In this document: positions 1-9,663 of the stretch, one piece after another
Position numbering within the stretch: the stretch's first letter is position 1
Layout: the number at the start of each line of letters is the position of its first letter
Origin: an uncultured Clostridia bacterium
Lineage (GTDB): Bacteria > Bacillota > Clostridia > Lachnospirales > CAG-274
DNA length: 64,000 nt
Direction of reading: 5' to 3'
Assembly: GCA_947628755.1 (NCBI GenBank)
Contig: CANRBC010000009.1
Span: forward strand, 38,014 to 102,013
The notes under the pieces: model-generated
The model's input: the letters and a program-made list of their open reading frames with translations, nothing else
The model's database searches: none
Told to the model about the DNA's origin: nothing
Program-made: the position numbers and the translations under genes

Positions 1-591
1 AAGGACGAGACCTTTTTCAACGAGCTTTGCAAATATCACATAAGCGGACAGCTTAAGGTAGCTCCCGAACATATATCGCCTCGTGTTCTGAGCAAAATGG
101 GAAAGCCTTCAAGACAGGTCTACGATTGCTTTACAAAAAAATTTTATGATATAAACAAAAAAATAGGCAAGGAGCAGTACCTTGTTCCCTATCTTATGAG
201 CTCCCACCCGGGCAGCGATTTAAAGGCGGCTGTGGAGCTGGCGGAATATCTGAGGGACATAGGGCATACGCCGGAGCAGGTGCAGGATTTCTATCCTACT
301 CCGGGTACGCTTTCCACCTGTATGTTCTATACGGAGCTTGACCCCCGTACAATGGAAAGGGTATATGTGCCAAAATCTCCCCATGAAAAGGCTATGCAAA
401 GAGCCCTTATACAATATAAGCTGCCACGCAATTACGACCTTGTATACGAGGCTCTCCTAAAGGTGGGACGCAAGGATTTGATAGGCTTTGATAAGCATTG
501 TCTTATAAAGCCAAGAAAAATTGAAAATAAGACCAAAAAAACAGCCAAAAAGAAAAAGACAATAAGAAACATGCATAATAAAAAGAGATAA
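1..591 (+). CDS. YgiQ family radical SAM protein, C-terminal part
   Basis: The frame is open from the first base, so the N-terminus and the radical SAM cysteine cluster lie outside the window. The visible 196 residues carry family-typical stretches: [12 protein letters not shown] near residue 20, PYLMSSHPG near 68 and [10 protein letters not shown] near 98. The family (UPF0313) is a [4Fe-4S]/SAM enzyme group whose substrate is not established. The last 25 residues are a Lys-rich tail. A strong rho-independent terminator follows about 80 bases after the stop. Confidence 0.85.
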   Translation, partial: KDETFFNELCKYHISGQLKVAPEHISPRVLSKMGKPSRQVYDCFTKKFYDINKKIGKEQYLVPYLMSSHPGSDLKAAVELAEYLRDIGHTPEQVQDFYPTPGTLSTCMFYTELDPRTMERVYVPKSPHEKAMQRALIQYKLPRNYDLVYEALLKVGRKDLIGFDKHCLIKPRKIENKTKKTAKKKKTIRNMHNKKR

Positions 592-673
592 AGCCACATA
601 TAAACAGAAAAAAATAATAACATAGCCTGCAAAGGGCGGCATAACGCTGCTTATACTGTCAAATCAATATAAT

Positions 674-704
674 AAGCCGAGGGAAATTTGCCCTCGGCTT
701 GTTT
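674..704 (+). terminator. Terminator of the ygiQ-like gene
   Basis: A perfect 10-bp stem (AAGCCGAGGG with CCCTCGGCTT) around a 7-base loop is followed by GTTT. It sits downstream of the radical SAM gene, between two convergent transcription units. Confidence 0.75.
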
Positions 705-711
705 AAAAAGT

Positions 712-750
712 AAAATGGAGCTTGTCTTTTGGTATTAAGACAGCTCCATT
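712..750 (-). terminator. Terminator of the thioredoxin operon
   Basis: A stem pairs 714-728 with 737-750 with one bulged base; read on the minus strand it runs into TTACTTTTT. It lies about 90 bases beyond the thioredoxin stop and probably ends the leftward operon that starts at 4319. Confidence 0.5.
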
Positions 751-841
751 ACAGAGGGATAATTATTTACATTTGTTTGGAAAGACATATATGACGACGC
801 TTCGTCGGAGTAAGTCAAATTTTATCGTCATATTGCTTTGT

Positions 842-1147
842 CTATATAAGATTCAATATTTCATCTCTTGATATAACGCCTACGCTTTTTTTGCTGAGCT
901 TACCGTCTCTGAATACCATAAGAGTGGGTATTGACATAACGCCAAACTCCTGCGCCAGCTCAGGCTGTTCGTCAATATTGACCTTGCCTACCTTAATGGC
1001 GGTGGTTTCCCCTGCGATTTTATCCACCACAGGCGAAAGCATCTGACACGGACCGCACCATGCTGCCCAGAAATCCACAAGCACAGGCTTGCTGCTCTTT
1101 ATTACCTCGTTGTCAAAATTATCCTTAGTCAATGTAACAACACTCAT
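842..1147 (-). CDS. trxA: Thioredoxin
   Basis: A 101-residue single-domain thioredoxin, normal family length. The active site WCGPC sits near residue 31 within WAAWCGPCQML, and the cis-proline loop reads MSIPTLMVF. It reduces protein disulfides in the cytoplasm. The ATG at 1147 is preferred over an in-frame TTG one codon upstream because GAGAGGTG is better spaced from it. It is the last gene of a leftward operon, 43 bases after the DtxR-type repressor. Confidence 0.93.
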   Translation of the reverse strand: MSVVTLTKDNFDNEVIKSSKPVLVDFWAAWCGPCQMLSPVVDKIAGETTAIKVGKVNIDEQPELAQEFGVMSIPTLMVFRDGKLSKKSVGVISRDEILNLI

Positions 1148-1190
1148 CAAAACACCTCTCTTTTCATTAGTATCTCATAGTATACAGGCT

Positions 1191-1556
1191 TTATTCCTTA
1201 AAAAATTTTTCTTTTATCTTGTCAAAAGACACGGGGCTTATAACGTGCTCTATTCTGCAGGCGTCGGCAACGGCAGTCTTTTCATCAACGCCGAGAGAAA
1301 TAAGAAATTTGGAAAGCACCTGATGTCTTTCGTAAATGGTTTCGGCAATTTTGCGACCGCTTTCCGTAAGCAATATCTGATTAAGGGCGTCGGTTTCGAT
1401 ATGACCTTCTTTTTTGAGCACAGACATGGCGCGGCTTACGCTTGGCTTGGAAAATCCAAGCTCATTGGCAACGTCTATTGAACGCACATAGCCGTTTCTT
1501 TCCTTTAAAATCAATATAGTTTCGAGATAATTCTCGCCTGATTCCTGAATAGCCAT
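1191..1556 (-). CDS. DtxR/MntR-family metal-dependent repressor
   Basis: A 121-residue protein opening with SGENYLETIL, then a winged helix (VANELGFSKPSVSRAM, about residues 29-44) and a C-terminal helical dimerisation and metal-site region with ERHQVL and CRIEHVIS. This is the layout of short DtxR/MntR/TroR repressors lacking an SH3 domain. Metal identity (Mn or Fe) cannot be read reliably. The start has a strong TAAGGAGG. It lies between phosphofructokinase and thioredoxin, with no metal transporter nearby, so its target is unclear. Confidence 0.8.
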   Translation of the reverse strand: MAIQESGENYLETILILKERNGYVRSIDVANELGFSKPSVSRAMSVLKKEGHIETDALNQILLTESGRKIAETIYERHQVLSKFLISLGVDEKTAVADACRIEHVISPVSFDKIKEKFFKE

Positions 1557-1624
1557 AAAAACGCCTCCTTACTCCTAATCATACCATAATGTATGCCCTT
1601 TTTCAACAATTTTTTGTAAGGCGG

Positions 1625-2698
1625 TCAATCGCCAAAGGATATGCCTATATTCCTTGCGGTAAGTATCACTTCGTCGTCGGCAGGCACATTTTTGAGCTTG
1701 CCAGCTACCTCCTCCAAGGGAACGGGAACAACGCTGCCGTTTTGCATACCTGCCATATTGCCGTACTGCTTATTGAGTATAAGCTCTGCCGCTCCTGCGC
1801 CGAATCTGGTGGTAAGCACTCTGTCGTAGGCGTTGGGAGCGCCGCCTCTTTGGATATGTCCGGGCACTACTACTCTTACCTCATGATTGGTGGCAGAGGC
1901 TATTTCATCAGCTACTCGGTAGGCAATGGAGGGCTGTGGCATAACTGCTCTGTGCGCCTTGAACTCCTTCTTTGTCATTTTGCTTTCCTCAACGGAAATT
2001 GCGCCCTCTGCAACGGCTATTATGGAAAAGCCCTTGCCCTCCTTTGTACGGGCATCTATTTCCTCGGTTATTTTTTTGATGTCATAGGGTATCTCAGGCA
2101 GAAGTATAATATCAGCGCCGCCTGCAACTCCCGCATAGAGAGTGAGCCAGCCTGCCTTGTGTCCCATTATTTCTATTACGAATATTCTGCCGTGGGATGT
2201 AGCTGTGGTGTGTATTCTGTCTATTACGTCCGTAGCCACGTCAAGGGCAGATGTAAAGCCGAATGTAATATCCGTACCCCAAAGGTCATTGTCTATTGTC
2301 TTAGGCAGAGTAACTATATTGAGACCCTCTTGGCTGAGCAGGTTTGCGGTCTTGTGAGTGCCGTTTCCCCCCAGTATAACAAGGCAGTCCAAGTCCATTT
2401 TTTTGTAGTTATCCTTCATTGCCTTTACCTTGTCTATACCGTCCTCTTCTATAACGGTCATTTTCTTAAAGGGCTTTCTGGAGGTGCCAAGTATAGTGCC
2501 GCCTCTTGTAAGTATTCCCGAAAAATCTCTGCTTCTGAGCTTTTTGTAATTGCCCTCTATAAGTCCCTTATAGCCGTCGAGTATACCGTAGATTTCCACG
2601 TCCTTGCCCAGCTTGTTATAAAGCGCCTTTGCAACGCCTCTCATTGTAGCGTTAAGACCCTGACAGTCGCCGCCGCTTGTCAGCATACCTATTTTCAT
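1625..2698 (-). CDS. pfkA: 6-phosphofructokinase
   Basis: A 357-residue phosphofructokinase of glycolysis, fructose 6-phosphate to fructose 1,6-bisphosphate. The N-terminal nucleotide loop TSGGDCQGLN, GGNGT (110-114) and the catalytic PKTIDND (132-138) are visible. Gly at the second position after the first GG pair is the ATP-type residue, whereas Lys in PKTIDND is usual in PPi-type and group III enzymes. This combination is known from ATP-using group III enzymes, so ATP is the likely donor but PPi is not excluded. The start overlaps the preceding ATP-grasp stop by four bases (ATGA). Confidence 0.88.
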   Translation of the reverse strand: MKIGMLTSGGDCQGLNATMRGVAKALYNKLGKDVEIYGILDGYKGLIEGNYKKLRSRDFSGILTRGGTILGTSRKPFKKMTVIEEDGIDKVKAMKDNYKKMDLDCLVILGGNGTHKTANLLSQEGLNIVTLPKTIDNDLWGTDITFGFTSALDVATDVIDRIHTTATSHGRIFVIEIMGHKAGWLTLYAGVAGGADIILLPEIPYDIKKITEEIDARTKEGKGFSIIAVAEGAISVEESKMTKKEFKAHRAVMPQPSIAYRVADEIASATNHEVRVVVPGHIQRGGAPNAYDRVLTTRFGAGAAELILNKQYGNMAGMQNGSVVPVPLEEVAGKLKNVPADDEVILTARNIGISFGD

Positions 2699-3483
2699 TT
2701 CGTCATCTCCTTAATTATATAGTTTGCATACATTTTCACAATATCTATATCCGTGCAGGAATATACCATACGGCTTCCTGCAACGTCCTCAATTTCGTTA
2801 AACACTATACTGCCATTGTTGAATACGAAGTCAATGCCTACAAAATCAAAGTCAAACATTTCTGTTATGCGTTTTACAAGAGCCTTTTCATCATCGGAAA
2901 GGTTATATACCGACGCCTTGCCGCCAAGACAGTAATTGCTTCTGAAATCCTTGTCCGACTGACGGAGCATGGCGCATATAATTTCTTTTCCTATTACATA
3001 TACGCGCAAATCCTTGCCTCTGTCCGACGCCACACGCTGTATAACATAATTTCCGTTAGGGTACATATACAGTCTTTCATTAAGCTCATTACGGGAGTTT
3101 ACCATAAACACTCTGTCGCCGCCGTGACTGTTCTTTGGCTTTATCACAACGGGAAATTCCTTTACATCCTCGGCGTTGTAGAAGGTATCCATTATATCGA
3201 TGCCCTTGTCAGTCATAAATTTATATGTAAGCGCCTTGTCGTTGGTAATGCGTGATACCTCGTAGCTGTTGAAGCAGCGCACGCCGGAGCTTTCCAGCTT
3301 TTTTGTTATTTCGGGAGCTATTACACGGACTATGGCAAAGTCGGGCTTTTCTATTTTGAATATCTCGTCGGTATATATGAGCTTCAGCTCGATATTTTTC
3401 TTGGCAAAGTCGTCAATAAAGAGCTGTATGTAATTTTTGTTCCGCTCTGCGGCAGTTCTTTCGTAAATTATTACACCAAACAT
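2695..3483 (-). CDS. RimK-like ATP-grasp protein (first of pair)
   Basis: A 262-residue ATP-grasp protein with VVIKPKNSHGGDRVF (ATP-binding loop, about 133-147), a VIQRV hinge, RGKDLRVYVIG and FVGIDFVF. The metal-binding E-x-N of RimK is replaced by NEIEDVAGSR, so the Asn is Glu. ATP-grasp enzymes couple ATP hydrolysis to carboxylate-amine ligation; the substrate here is unknown. It overlaps its paralogue upstream by 13 bases and pfkA downstream by 4, indicating tight translational coupling. Confidence 0.75.
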   Translation of the reverse strand: MFGVIIYERTAAERNKNYIQLFIDDFAKKNIELKLIYTDEIFKIEKPDFAIVRVIAPEITKKLESSGVRCFNSYEVSRITNDKALTYKFMTDKGIDIMDTFYNAEDVKEFPVVIKPKNSHGGDRVFMVNSRNELNERLYMYPNGNYVIQRVASDRGKDLRVYVIGKEIICAMLRQSDKDFRSNYCLGGKASVYNLSDDEKALVKRITEMFDFDFVGIDFVFNNGSIVFNEIEDVAGSRMVYSCTDIDIVKMYANYIIKEMTK

Positions 3484-4319
3484 TTTTCCACATACTCTCC
3501 TATCTTATCTGCAATGTTTATGCCTGTACAGTCGTATATATTTTTGAAATGGGCGTTTGAATTGACCTCGCACAGCAAGGGACCGTCCTTGCTCATAAGT
3601 ATGTCCACTCCGCCGAAGTCCAGATCCAGAATACGGCATACCCTTTCCGCAAGGCTTATTTCCTCGGCGGAGGGTATGTATTTCTCCATAACGCCGCCGT
3701 TTGTGATATTTGCTCTGAAATCATTGTCGTTTCTGCGGAGCATAGAAGCCTCCGCCTTGCCGCCCACTACGTTTATGCGTATGTCGCGCCCTCTGCTCTC
3801 GGCAATGAATTTCTGAAAAATAAGAGGCTCGGAGGTGCTTTTGACTATGCGCTCCGCCTGTTCGGGGCTTTCCGCCATATACACCTGATAACCAAAGGAG
3901 CCGAAGCATTCCTTTATAATAAAGGGATAGCCAAGATACTTTCCCGCCTTTTTTACAAAGTCTGTATTATTGTAGCCTATATTTCTGTAGGTCATGGGGG
4001 CGGGTATAGTTTTCGGCATAGGCACTTTACCCTCCAGAGCTATGTATGTAAGCGCTTTGTTGTCGCATACCTCAATGGCTCTGCTGCTGTTGAAAAGCCG
4101 CAGTCCCATAGCCTCAAGCCGCTTTGCAAGTACAATATCCTTGTCCCAGAAAAGCACAAAATCGGGAAGTCCGCGGTTACTGTCCATAAACGCAAGCTCG
4201 GTATTTGTGTATACGTCTATAATATGTCCCCTGCATTCAAATGCCGTCTTAAGCCAGCGGTATATTTCATTGAACTTGGTACTGCTCAGAAAGCCGTTTA
4301 CCACAAGCCACCCTCGCAT
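3471..4319 (-). CDS. RimK-like ATP-grasp protein (second of pair)
   Basis: A 282-residue paralogue of the gene that follows it. It has FIIKECFGSFGYQVY (ATP loop), LIFQKFI (hinge), RGRDIRINVVGG, FGGVDILM and a canonical metal site CEVNSNAHF near residue 251. It therefore retains the Asn that the partner has lost. It is the first gene of the leftward operon, with AAAGGAGTG before the ATG. Two diverged ATP-grasp copies side by side suggest a heteromeric ligase or two successive ligations, which is inference. Confidence 0.77.
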   Translation of the reverse strand: MRGWLVVNGFLSSTKFNEIYRWLKTAFECRGHIIDVYTNTELAFMDSNRGLPDFVLFWDKDIVLAKRLEAMGLRLFNSSRAIEVCDNKALTYIALEGKVPMPKTIPAPMTYRNIGYNNTDFVKKAGKYLGYPFIIKECFGSFGYQVYMAESPEQAERIVKSTSEPLIFQKFIAESRGRDIRINVVGGKAEASMLRRNDNDFRANITNGGVMEKYIPSAEEISLAERVCRILDLDFGGVDILMSKDGPLLCEVNSNAHFKNIYDCTGINIADKIGEYVEKCLV

Positions 4320-4413
4320 GCTATCACTCCTTTAGTATAGTATACTACTATATGGAGATTTTGGCAAATGGAAATGTAAAAGGGCGGTACAGGAAATATA
4401 GCCGAGAAAATGC

Positions 4414-4989
4414 TCAGAAACTGATGCCCAGCATTTCAAGAGGCTTTTTTGAGAAAAATTCCAGTACCAGATCTATTGCCATATCGGGGTCGGTACGGTC
4501 GTTGTTTATCCACCATTTCAGCATAAGCACAAAAAGCGTGCAGTACACCTCTATAAGCAGCTTTTCGTCAGTAAGTATTGCGTCCTTGTGGCTGTGGGTC
4601 TCCATGAGTATAACAGGGGCTATCTTGTCGTACAGCTTATTGAGAAAAGCCATATTGTTCTCATCGTTTATAAGTATTGAAAAGACCTCCTTTTCCTTTC
4701 TTATATTCATGAGAAGAGCCACAACGGGCTTTCGCTGCTCGTGACCCTTAAGCTCGTGCAGTCTTTTCATAGTGGATTCAGGGTCAAGCAGGGCTATAAG
4801 CTCATTGCATATTTCATCGTAAAGAGCCTGCTTTGTATCATAGTGCATATAGAATGTCTTTCTGTTTATAAGAGCCTTTTCCGCTATGTCCGTTATAGTT
4901 ATGTTGTTGTAGCCTTTTTCTTTCGTTAATTCAAGAAAAGCGTTTTTTATTGCCTTCTTGCTTTTTATTATTCTCAAGTCCGTTTTCAT
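4414..4989 (-). CDS. TetR/AcrR-family regulator
   Basis: A 191-residue regulator. The N-terminal HTH covers about residues 8-55 (ITITDIAEKALINRKTFYMH), followed by an all-helical ligand domain ending in FFSKKPLEML. It is divergent from an RND efflux adaptor-pump pair with about 208 bases between starts, the usual arrangement for a local repressor of a drug efflux system. The regulatory link is inference from context. Confidence 0.85.
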   Translation of the reverse strand: MKTDLRIIKSKKAIKNAFLELTKEKGYNNITITDIAEKALINRKTFYMHYDTKQALYDEICNELIALLDPESTMKRLHELKGHEQRKPVVALLMNIRKEKEVFSILINDENNMAFLNKLYDKIAPVILMETHSHKDAILTDEKLLIEVYCTLFVLMLKWWINNDRTDPDMAIDLVLEFFSKKPLEMLGISF

Positions 4990-5105
4990 TATATACTCCC
5001 TCCTTATGTTACCATTTTATTACAATTTCAAAAAATATGCAATACCATATACAGATAAGAAACACTTTGATTAAAAATGTATAATAAGCAATAAGCGGTA
5101 TTTTA

Positions 5106-5134
5106 TTGACCATTGAAAAAGAAAATGACATTAT
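5106..5134 (+). promoter_or_regulatory. Likely promoter of the RND efflux operon
   Basis: TTGACC and CATTAT are separated by 17 bases, about 65 bases before the adaptor start. The AT-rich divergent region 4990-5197 should also hold the TetR operator, but no convincing palindrome was picked out. Confidence 0.4.
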
Positions 5135-5197
5135 TTATATTTATTTATATAGCATAAAATATTGTAATGAATATATACGTTAAAGGGAGGATATATA

Positions 5198-6592
5198 ATG
5201 AAAAGAAAAACGGCGCTCGCCCTGTCGATACTGCTTGTGCTGTGTACAGGCTGCGGCGACAAAAAGACAGAGAATACGGAGCAGACTGCAAAGCTGGTAA
5301 AGACACAGTCTGTTTCAGAGCAAAGCGTTTCAACGGGATACAGCTATATAGGAATAGTAAAGGCAAAGGATACCAAAAATTACGCCTTCCTCACAGGGGG
5401 GAAAATAGCTGAGATATGCGTTGAAAAGGGTCAGAAATTCAATGCGGGAGATGTTCTTGCCAAGCTGGATACAACTACTATGGAGTACAATGCCTCCATA
5501 GGGGAGAATACCAAGAATCAGGCAAATGCCACATTGCAGAAAACAATAAGCACTTATGACACCAATATTGCCAATGCCAAAAGCCAGATAGCCACTCTTG
5601 ACGAAAGTATAGCTGCCGCTCAGAAGGGCATAGACGCAGGTGAAAAGGGCATTGCTGCTCTTGAAAAGGGTCTTGTGGCAGAGGAGGAAAATATAGCGGC
5701 AGGACAGACGGCTCTGGACACTCTTAAGGGAGAGCTTGACGCCGCAAGAGAGATAAATGCAGCAGGCGGTCTTTCAGACAAGGATTTGGAGTCAGCCGAG
5801 AGTACATACAAGACAAAGGCGGCAGAGCTTGACGCCGCAAAGGCTACCCATGAGGGCAACAAGGCGGAGCTTGAGAGCAAGAGGGCGGAGCTTGACAGCA
5901 AGAGAGCAGAGCTTGATACTGCCAAGGCGCAGAAGACACAGGCGCAAAAGAGCCTTGACAATCTTATAACCAGCAAGGCAAAAGACGTAGAAGCGGCACA
6001 GGCAAGCGTAAAGAGCGCCTCTACGTCAAACGACATAGTGCGCAAGAATATAAACGATTCCACACTTAAGGCGGACTCCGAGGGCTATGTAATGGAGCTG
6101 CCCTTTAAGGAGGGCGAAATAGTATCCGCAGGCTATCCCGTTGTCGTTGCAAAGAGCAAGGAGCTTGTGGTAACAATAGGCGCTTCCGACAGCGAATACA
6201 AGAATATAAAGGTAGGCGGCAAGGCTCTTATAAACGGCGAAAGCAAGGGCACTGTATCTACAATAGCTCAGTATCCCGACGAAAAGACAAGGACATACGC
6301 CGTAGATATAGAAATAGACGGAGACTATACAATAGGCGAGACCGTAGATGTTAAGATAATAACAGGCTCTGCGGGAGGCTGCTATGTCCCCATAGACGCA
6401 GTATTCAATTCCGAGGGCGTGGACTATGTATATGCAGTGGATTCCGAGGGCAGAGTTCATAAAAAGCAGGTAGTGCTGGGAGATTTCTCAGGCGACAAGG
6501 TAGAAGTGCAGATAGACGACCCTACGGCACTTGTTGTTACTGAGGGCATAAAGAATCTGAGAGAAAATGACCTTGTAAAAACGGAGGCGTAG
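5198..6592 (+). CDS. RND efflux adaptor lipoprotein (HlyD/AcrA-type)
   Basis: A 464-residue membrane-fusion protein. The N-terminus has a lipoprotein-type signal (LVLCTGCGDKK, Cys19). A split biotinyl-lipoyl domain (GGKIAEICVEKGQKFNAGDVL and STLKADSEGYVMELPF) flanks a long Ala/Glu/Lys coiled coil at about residues 105-265, followed by beta-barrel and membrane-proximal domains. It would link the pump to the cell surface in a Gram-positive envelope. A GGGAGG precedes the ATG. The pump gene begins two bases after its stop. Confidence 0.88.
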   Translation: MKRKTALALSILLVLCTGCGDKKTENTEQTAKLVKTQSVSEQSVSTGYSYIGIVKAKDTKNYAFLTGGKIAEICVEKGQKFNAGDVLAKLDTTTMEYNASIGENTKNQANATLQKTISTYDTNIANAKSQIATLDESIAAAQKGIDAGEKGIAALEKGLVAEEENIAAGQTALDTLKGELDAAREINAAGGLSDKDLESAESTYKTKAAELDAAKATHEGNKAELESKRAELDSKRAELDTAKAQKTQAQKSLDNLITSKAKDVEAAQASVKSASTSNDIVRKNINDSTLKADSEGYVMELPFKEGEIVSAGYPVVVAKSKELVVTIGASDSEYKNIKVGGKALINGESKGTVSTIAQYPDEKTRTYAVDIEIDGDYTIGETVDVKIITGSAGGCYVPIDAVFNSEGVDYVYAVDSEGRVHKKQVVLGDFSGDKVEVQIDDPTALVVTEGIKNLRENDLVKTEA

Positions 6593-6594
6593 TT

Positions 6595-9500
6595 ATGGGC
6601 AAGAAATTTTTTAACGGGCTTCTGGAGAGAAAATCCCTTGTAATAATGCTTATGCTTATGATATTCTGCGCAGGAGCTTTTTCATACTATAAAATGCCTA
6701 AGCAGCACTTTCCGAAGGTAGTGCTGCCTGTGGCGACTGTTACAGTAGTGTATCCCGGAGCCTCCGCCGAGGATATGGAGCAGCTTGTGGCTGAAAAGGT
6801 AGAGCACGTCTGCATGGAAATGGAGGGCTTTGACAAGTGCGACACCACGGCAGGGGACAACTACTGTGTAACAAGCGTAAACCTCAGTATGGACCTTTCC
6901 CAGGAGGAGGTAGACAAGGAGTTTGACGAGCTTAAGGATAAGCTGGACACATTGAGAGCCGACCTTCCTTCGGGAGTTTCCTCTATAACCGTAGATGACG
7001 ATGTAATGGATACGGCAGGACTTATACTTGCCGTTACAGGAGATAATATATCCACAGACGAGCTTTCACAGAGAAGCAAGGAAATAAGCGACAGGCTTAG
7101 GCTTATAGACGGTATAAGAAAGGTGGATATATACGGTGACGTGCCCTCCCAGGTAAAGATAACCGTGGATATGGAAAGGCTCAATGATACCGACGTATCC
7201 CTTGCGGAGCTGGCTCAGCTCATAGAGTATCACAACTCCACTTTGCCTGCAGGCTCTGTAAACGCCGAGGGTAACGAAATAAATGTAAATACATCGGGAC
7301 GCTTTGAAAGTCTTGATGAAATCAAGAATATAGTTGTGGCTTCAAACGAGGACTATGTTATAACAAGGCTTTCCGATATAGCCGATATAAAAATGGAAGT
7401 ACCCGAAGACCAGGGCTATTATATATACAACGACAACCGTTCCACAGTGCTTGCAGTATACTTCCAAGAGGGACTTAATGTAGTAAGCCTTGGCGATGAA
7501 ATAAACAAGACAATAGACGAGTACAACGCATCTCTTCCGGAGGGAATAAGCGTAAATAAGGTATTCCTGCAGCCTGACGACGTGCAGGATTCCATAAACG
7601 GCTTTGTTGTAAACCTTATAGAATCCATTGTGCTTGTAATAATAGTAATAATGATAGGCATGAATTTCAGAAATGCCCTTGTGGTATCCTTTGCAATTCC
7701 TCTTGCCATATTCGCCAGCTTTATATGTACATATATACTGGGCTTTGAGATACAGTTTGTTTCGCTTGCGTCCCTTATAGTGGTACTGGGTATGCTTGTG
7801 GATAACGCCGTGGTAGTAAGCGACGCCATACAGAAAAACATAGATGCGGGAATGGACAAAAGGACGGCAGTTGCAGAGGGTACTGCTTCTGTGGCTCTGC
7901 CTGTGTTTATATCAATGCTTATGGCGGTGCTGGCGTTCAGCTCTATACTGACATTGCCCGGCGCATATCATCAGCTTGCTATTACATTCCCCGTAGTTAT
8001 AATATGCTGCCTTGTGGCGTCATATCTTGTATCTATATGCGTAACTCCCGTTATGAGCTACTTTTTCCTTGAAAAGACAAAGGAGAGCAAGGGCGGAAAG
8101 GAGCCTTTTTCAGTAAGGGTATACAATTCTCTTTTTGAGCACGCCTTTAAGCACAAAAAGACTACAATATTATGCGCCGCAGCGGCGGTGCTTCTGTTTG
8201 CCTCCTCTGTATTTGTACTTGATTTGCAGATAATACCTATGGCAGGCAAGGATATTATTACAATAGACATACAGGGAGATAACGAGGACAGCCTTGACAG
8301 AACAAGAGAAATAGTAAACAATATTGAGGACATACTTGACGAGCAGCCCGAAACGGAATATTACTTAAGCGGCGTAGGCGCTGCCATACCGCGCTATGAT
8401 TATTCTATACTGCCAAAGGCAGGCGGAGACAATACAGGCGATATACTTGTGAGAGCAGACCTCTCAAAAGGCGACCGTTTCAGAAAAACCGAGGATATGG
8501 TGGACTTCCTCCAGACGGAGCTTACCCAAAGGGTAGGGGGAGCTTCAATACTTGTAGACGAGCTTGGAATTATGACTCTTAATTCCAAGCCCGTCGAAAT
8601 GAAAATTTATTCCGACAGCACAGAGGATTTGAACACAGCTGCGGAAATGATAAACGATATACTGAGCAATATTGAGGGTACAAAGGGCGTAAGGAACAAA
8701 AACGAGCTTGCTACCTACAGCTATTTTGTAAATATGGATACAATGAAGCTGAATACCCTTGGTCTTACAGAAGCAGAGGCTCAGAACGAGCTGAATATTG
8801 CCCTTATGGGCAGGACTGTATCCGCTTACAGAAACGGAAGTAAGGAATACGATATTGTATTGGATACAAATGTGGACTCCAGAGAGCAGATAAAGGAGCT
8901 TAAGGTAAAGTCCTCAATACAGGGGGAGAAGTACAGCGTAGCTCAGTTTGCAGACGTTTCACTTAAGCCCGAAATTACGTCTATATCCAGAATAGACGGC
9001 AGAAGAGGACGTATAGTAGGCTGCTACAACGGCTTTGGCGTAAGCGATTTGGACATACAGACGGAGCTTGAGCAGAAAATCGAGGAAATGAAGGACGAGT
9101 TCCCCGAAAGCGTTACAATAGAAAAATCCGGCAAGAAAAAGATATTCTTCGAGGAGGTTCTTGCCAATATAGGCGTTGCCGCTCTTGTAGCGATAGTTGT
9201 AATACTTATAATACTCCTCATTCAGTTCGGCTCATTCAAAAAGGTAGGCATAATATTTATATCAGTGCCCTTCGGCGTATCGGCAGGCTTTGTGGCTCTT
9301 ATGCTTACGGGTCAGCCTCTTAGCCTATTTGCCCTTATAGGCGCTGTCAGTCTGCTGGGCTGTGTTCTTGCAAACGCTATTGTGCTTATAGACTGTATTG
9401 CCAATGAAACGGAAAAGGGACTTTCCGTAGAGGAGGCTTGCAGAGCCGCAGGCGGACAAAGACTGCGCCCCATTATGATGAGTACAATGACTACGGTACT

Positions 9501-9642
9501 GGGACTTATGCCCCTTGCCCTTTTCGGCGACGAGCTTTTCGTACCTATGGCTGTGCTTATGCTGGTAGGTCTTCTGGTATCTATGATAGTAAATCTTGTG
9601 CTTGTGCCTTTGGTCTATTCTCTGGCATATAAAGAGCATTAA
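6595..9642 (+). CDS. RND efflux transporter permease
   Basis: A 1015-residue resistance-nodulation-division pump of typical length. TM1 is at the N-terminus, a large extracytoplasmic loop follows (about 35-335), then TM2-6 starting with VVNLIESIVLVIIVIM and GMLVDNAVVVSDAI (TM4 proton-relay Asp). The pattern repeats in the second half with ANAIVLIDCI and LRPIMMSTMTTVLGLMPLAL. Proton-driven export of drugs or toxic metabolites is the known family role; the substrate is not evident. It is co-transcribed with the adaptor and ends at a terminator. Confidence 0.92.
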   Translation: MGKKFFNGLLERKSLVIMLMLMIFCAGAFSYYKMPKQHFPKVVLPVATVTVVYPGASAEDMEQLVAEKVEHVCMEMEGFDKCDTTAGDNYCVTSVNLSMDLSQEEVDKEFDELKDKLDTLRADLPSGVSSITVDDDVMDTAGLILAVTGDNISTDELSQRSKEISDRLRLIDGIRKVDIYGDVPSQVKITVDMERLNDTDVSLAELAQLIEYHNSTLPAGSVNAEGNEINVNTSGRFESLDEIKNIVVASNEDYVITRLSDIADIKMEVPEDQGYYIYNDNRSTVLAVYFQEGLNVVSLGDEINKTIDEYNASLPEGISVNKVFLQPDDVQDSINGFVVNLIESIVLVIIVIMIGMNFRNALVVSFAIPLAIFASFICTYILGFEIQFVSLASLIVVLGMLVDNAVVVSDAIQKNIDAGMDKRTAVAEGTASVALPVFISMLMAVLAFSSILTLPGAYHQLAITFPVVIICCLVASYLVSICVTPVMSYFFLEKTKESKGGKEPFSVRVYNSLFEHAFKHKKTTILCAAAAVLLFASSVFVLDLQIIPMAGKDIITIDIQGDNEDSLDRTREIVNNIEDILDEQPETEYYLSGVGAAIPRYDYSILPKAGGDNTGDILVRADLSKGDRFRKTEDMVDFLQTELTQRVGGASILVDELGIMTLNSKPVEMKIYSDSTEDLNTAAEMINDILSNIEGTKGVRNKNELATYSYFVNMDTMKLNTLGLTEAEAQNELNIALMGRTVSAYRNGSKEYDIVLDTNVDSREQIKELKVKSSIQGEKYSVAQFADVSLKPEITSISRIDGRRGRIVGCYNGFGVSDLDIQTELEQKIEEMKDEFPESVTIEKSGKKKIFFEEVLANIGVAALVAIVVILIILLIQFGSFKKVGIIFISVPFGVSAGFVALMLTGQPLSLFALIGAVSLLGCVLANAIVLIDCIANETEKGLSVEEACRAAGGQRLRPIMMSTMTTVLGLMPLALFGDELFVPMAVLMLVGLLVSMIVNLVLVPLVYSLAYKEH

Positions 9643-9663
9643 AAATACACATAATTTAATATG

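Noticed and set aside
1589..2722. A 377-codon plus-strand frame opposite pfkA
   Set aside because: Exact antisense of a well-supported gene, no ribosome binding site, and Cys/Tyr-rich composition typical of a shadow frame.
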